Below are positions 61,708 through 64,000 of a stretch of 64,000 nucleotides of DNA, piece after piece; positions within the stretch are counted from its first letter, which is position 1, and each line of letters opens with the position of its first letter. This DNA comes from JANQMY01 sp965227095. GTDB taxonomy: Bacteria > Pseudomonadota > Alphaproteobacteria > JANQMY01. The DNA lies in assembly GCA_965227095.1 (NCBI GenBank), contig CBDDFL010000003.1, positions 97,405-161,404 of the forward strand, written 5' to 3'. The position numbers and the translations under genes are program-made. The notes under the pieces were generated by a model. That model was given only the letters and a program-made list of their open reading frames with translations, was not told the origin of the DNA and made no database searches.

Positions 61708-61973
61708 TGGGTTAACTCCGTCACATGAAGATCGCCGCCCGTTGACACCTGCCGCGCGCTAATCGAACTGCCAGGCTTGCACGAGAACACTTCCGCCTGG
61801 TTCGCTTTGACCAGCATATCTGAAGTCGTCGCATCGCCACCAAACTTCACATGGGCGTCAGTGGTGACCAGAACACGCACTGCGTATGTTTGATCACCTA
61901 CCGTTACACTTCCCGCGGTCGCTGTATAAGCAGCCTCACGGTGAGTGTCCGGCAAATAGTGGTTGGAAGTCAT
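61704..61973 (-). CDS. Phage head-region protein, 89 residues
   Basis: Small beta protein (TAGSVTVGDQTYAVRVLVTTDAHVKFGGDATT in part), resembling short virion proteins that may decorate the capsid. Not assigned. Starts at the stop of the next gene upstream. Confidence 0.6.
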   Translation of the reverse strand: MTSNHYLPDTHREAAYTATAGSVTVGDQTYAVRVLVTTDAHVKFGGDATTSDMLVKANQAEVFSCKPGSSISARQVSTGGDLHVTELTQ

Positions 61974-62338
61974 TAGGTGCCCTCGAGAACAAGTGTAACG
62001 ACCGCTTCCACTGTGTTTGTGGAACCGCCGTCGGTCTCTACCTCAATTACATCAGTGGACTCGAAGTCATTTGCTCCTGTCGGCTCACAACTGTCTAAAT
62101 CACCAGCAGCAGACCCAGAGTTCGCTATGGTAATCGTTCCTGCTGTAACCGCCGTACCTGAAATCTTCAGAGTAAGCTCCGCGTCGCCGGTGGTGATCGC
62201 TCCGTTAATTACTGAATAGGCGCGTACAATCTTGCCCTTAAAGCCGGGCGCAACATACTTCTGACCTGCGGTTGAAATGTCGGCCAGCTCCACAGAGAGA
62301 ACCTGTTGGTTGGTTCTCAGAATGTCTAGAAATGACAT
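61973..62338 (-). CDS. Putative capsid decoration protein, 121 residues
   Basis: Beta-rich, Gly/Thr-rich protein (GQKYVAPGFKGKIVRAYSVINGAI; DAELTLKISGTAVTAGTITIA) encoded 42 bases after the major capsid gene, the usual place of a decoration or head-stabilising protein. Family not established. Confidence 0.62.
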   Translation of the reverse strand: MSFLDILRTNQQVLSVELADISTAGQKYVAPGFKGKIVRAYSVINGAITTGDAELTLKISGTAVTAGTITIANSGSAAGDLDSCEPTGANDFESTDVIEVETDGGSTNTVEAVVTLVLEGT

Positions 62339-62380
62339 GGTGTTTTCTCCAAGAAAAAAGGGGGCCGAAGCCCCCCGTCA

Positions 62381-63337
62381 TTAAGCGTCTGTCAAATCGG
62401 CGACGAGGCCAGAGCCCAATTCGTTTCGGCACTCCAGTGAGTACTCACACGCTACAACACGCGCGTCTGAGTGACCGCTTTTCTGAAGGTCAAACGAATG
62501 GAAGTCCTGCAACTTCGCAAAGGCCCATAGTTTGGGATCGATAACCCAAGCATCCCGCGTTCGTTGGAAGCGGTTGGGGATAATCTTGATCTGATTGAAT
62601 GGACCTTCATACACATCAAACGAGGCATGAAGTTTTTTGTCTTCTGCCTTGTTGACAGTAGTACCGCGGCCTTGGAAAGTTGTCGCCACATCACGGTTAT
62701 ACGACCCAACCATAAGAACAGTAGGTTCGCCGCCATTGTCGTAACAACCCCGCAAGACCTTACGCAGCTGAGACTCTTTAAAAGCCCGACGGTTTGCCGT
62801 CGAAGCGTCACCACGCGTATCCGTGCCGTCGCCAGTCGGTTCGGTACCGCCTGTGCCTTTGTCGGTGTTGGTTTTTACCCACGCACCCATTCCGGCGAGT
62901 TCTCTTGCTGTAGAATCGTCGCCGCCGACTTTCGCCTTCGAAGACGTGAGGATCTTCTCAAGGTCATTCTTGAGAACCTTCGCCTTCTTCAGTTCTTTCT
63001 GGTAGGTCATTTCGTTACCGCGACCTGCCGTTTTTACAGCCTGTGCGGTAGACGACACACGAACTGAACGATCCGATAGCTGAGTATAGTTACCCAAGCG
63101 GACAGTCGGCGTCGCGGCCTCCGCCGTTACGTCATCGCCCTCGATTCGCGCATTCGTATCGTCAGCCGCCTCAAGAGCGTCTGTCTGCCATTCGTGATTG
63201 ATTGATGTCGCTTTCACATGCGGAATCATCGACATGAAAGGCTGGTGAAAGGGACTTACGTTATAAATGACGTCGGCGAGGTCTTCTCGAATACCCACCA
63301 TGTCATTGGTTGCATATGTGTTGGTTGGCTGTGCCAT
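62381..63337 (-). CDS. Major capsid protein (SU10/DUF5309 type)
   Basis: HK97-fold coat protein of 318 residues. It shows MVGIREDLADVIYNVSPFHQPFMSMIP, the N-terminal signature of the SU10 group, then RGNEMTYQKELKKAKVLKNDLEKIL and a C-terminal segment VIDPKLWAFAKLQDFHSFDLQKSG. Members belong to C3-like podoviruses and relatives. It is the strongest phage-class marker here. Confidence 0.87.
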   Translation of the reverse strand: MAQPTNTYATNDMVGIREDLADVIYNVSPFHQPFMSMIPHVKATSINHEWQTDALEAADDTNARIEGDDVTAEAATPTVRLGNYTQLSDRSVRVSSTAQAVKTAGRGNEMTYQKELKKAKVLKNDLEKILTSSKAKVGGDDSTARELAGMGAWVKTNTDKGTGGTEPTGDGTDTRGDASTANRRAFKESQLRKVLRGCYDNGGEPTVLMVGSYNRDVATTFQGRGTTVNKAEDKKLHASFDVYEGPFNQIKIIPNRFQRTRDAWVIDPKLWAFAKLQDFHSFDLQKSGHSDARVVACEYSLECRNELGSGLVADLTDA

Positions 63338-64000
63338 TTAACCTTCTCCACGAGAGGCCATGAGATAAGCCAATGCGTCTTCGTCCGATGCCGTTTTCTG
63401 GGACCGTTTAAGAAGAGCAGCTCTTTTATCGGTGGCCTGTTGTTGTCGAGACTTCGGCGCGCCTGGCTTTAGTGTCAGGGGAGCCTTGTCCAGTTTCTGC
63501 TTCGCGGCGCTGCTGCTTTTTTGGAGGTTGTGAAACTTCATGGCCATGTCGGCCACCACGATCAGACGGGAATCCATGAGGTCTCCCAACTCTTCGGCTG
63601 TGAATTTCATTTCCTTTGTCAAGAACCCGGAAAGTTCGGTTTCAAACGCTTGGCGTTTGGTGTCGTCCTTTAAATCCGGTAAGGCCTCAAAGAGCTTCGC
63701 CTGTTCTGCTTTCGCATACTGTTGAAGCTCTTGTGCTGATTGGCCCTGGTTGCTTTCCATAAGCTTCTGGAAGTCGGCTTGCGCCTGCCCCTTGATGCCG
63801 GAAATGCGCTCCAGGCGTTCCTGAAACTCCCCTTGCTTGACGAGATAAATCGTCGGGTCGTTTTCTTTCAGGTCTTTCCAATCAACCGCTTGGTAGTCCT
63901 CCAAAAAAAGCGCTTCTGCCGCCTGAACAAGCCCGGCAACATCCGTCAGCCCTTGCTGAATGGCGTCCTTACGTAAGGAAAATTCTTTCTCAATCTCAGA
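63338..64000 (-). CDS. Phage scaffolding-like protein, 5' end beyond the window
   Basis: The frame stays open to the last base (translation begins SEIEKEFSLRKDAIQQGL), so the gene continues to the right; a TTG at 63904 is unlikely to be the start. It is helical and charged with coiled-coil character and a Lys/Ala-rich tail, typical of scaffolds, and it ends directly before the capsid gene, where scaffolds are usually encoded. Confidence 0.72.
   Translation of the reverse strand, partial: SEIEKEFSLRKDAIQQGLTDVAGLVQAAEALFLEDYQAVDWKDLKENDPTIYLVKQGEFQERLERISGIKGQAQADFQKLMESNQGQSAQELQQYAKAEQAKLFEALPDLKDDTKRQAFETELSGFLTKEMKFTAEELGDLMDSRLIVVADMAMKFHNLQKSSSAAKQKLDKAPLTLKPGAPKSRQQQATDKRAALLKRSQKTASDEDALAYLMASRGEG

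Larger units (their letters stand above)
48118..64000. mobile_element. Podovirus-like prophage, left part (continues beyond the window)
   Basis: A dense block of overlapping minus-strand genes from scaffold and SU10-type capsid protein through stabiliser, ejection, tail fibre and lysis genes, with small plus-strand genes at its left end. Gene order follows the P22-like plan. The left limit is set by the composition step near 48118 and is uncertain; the right limit, terminase, portal, integrase and repressor lie outside. Confidence 0.85.

Noticed and set aside
1..64000. CRISPR array, rRNA, tRNA, insertion sequence
   Set aside because: No regularly spaced repeats, no transposase frame and no cloverleaf-like segment were seen on either strand.

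Overview
The window is a contiguous stretch of an alphaproteobacterial chromosome (moderately GC-rich) that runs into an integrated tailed phage in its last quarter. The clearest host evidence is the minus-strand block rpoZ-rsh-pyrE-pdxJ-acpS-lepB-rnc-era-recO followed by parC, an arrangement typical of Alphaproteobacteria. A single Rel/Spo homolog next to rpoZ and the TakP-like TRAP transporter fit the same class. A CYP153-type P450, a membrane desaturase, a diiron oxygenase-like protein and a TonB receptor with STN domain suggest an aerobic, probably aquatic, lipid or hydrocarbon user. I cannot assign an order from the sequence alone.

Layout. 1-4128: 3' part of bpt, then a TRAP transporter operon (binding protein, small and large permease) of the 2-oxo acid/TakP type. 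4129-5447: an SDR dehydrogenase and a DUF1428 protein, divergent. 5440-16380: the housekeeping block (topoisomerase IV A, RecO, Era, RNase III, signal peptidase I, AcpS, PdxJ, PyrE, Rsh, RpoZ) and folK. Era starts at a GTGA overlap with rnc, and LepB carries an unusual N-terminal beta domain. 16531-23424: NYN protein, type-5 uracil-DNA glycosylase, smpB, dapA, a large soluble lytic transglycosylase and an enoyl-CoA hydratase-like protein.

23674-27441 is a compact envelope-stress cassette: ribbon-helix-helix protein, PspA/IM30, YqiJ-like membrane protein and YqiK-type flotillin. The same inverted repeat, TATACAAAYGTATA, lies just before the first gene and just after the last. 27611-34418 holds small regulators with visible operators (TetR with twin 14-bp sites; HxlR divergent from an AhpD-like gene with two GCTAC-N7-GTAGC sites), a SLOG-type protein, a fatty acid desaturase, GrpB, a hydrolase and CYP153. 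34428-42764 has an unknown propeller-plus-membrane protein and a cell-surface signalling locus (ECF sigma, FecR, STN TonB receptor, PhoD phosphatase), then a PQQ-type sugar dehydrogenase homolog. 43010-47995 holds a diiron ferritin-like protein, a small membrane protein behind a class-II CRP-like promoter, a repeat-rich 0.9 kb gap, a MATE exporter and a polysaccharide deacetylase.

48218-64000 is part of a podovirus-like prophage, cut by the right edge. Read on the minus strand from the right it runs: scaffold, SU10-type capsid protein, small head proteins, adaptor, P22 gp10-like stabiliser, gp13-like GNAT, S74-chaperone protein, ejection proteins, tail fibre, assembly protein, then a lysis cassette with an endolysin-holin fusion and overlapping spanins. 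A few plus-strand accessory genes, including a secreted thermonuclease, sit at its left end. Portal, terminase and integrase are not in the window. No tRNA, rRNA or CRISPR array was found. Features marked as regulatory are read by eye from symmetry and spacing.
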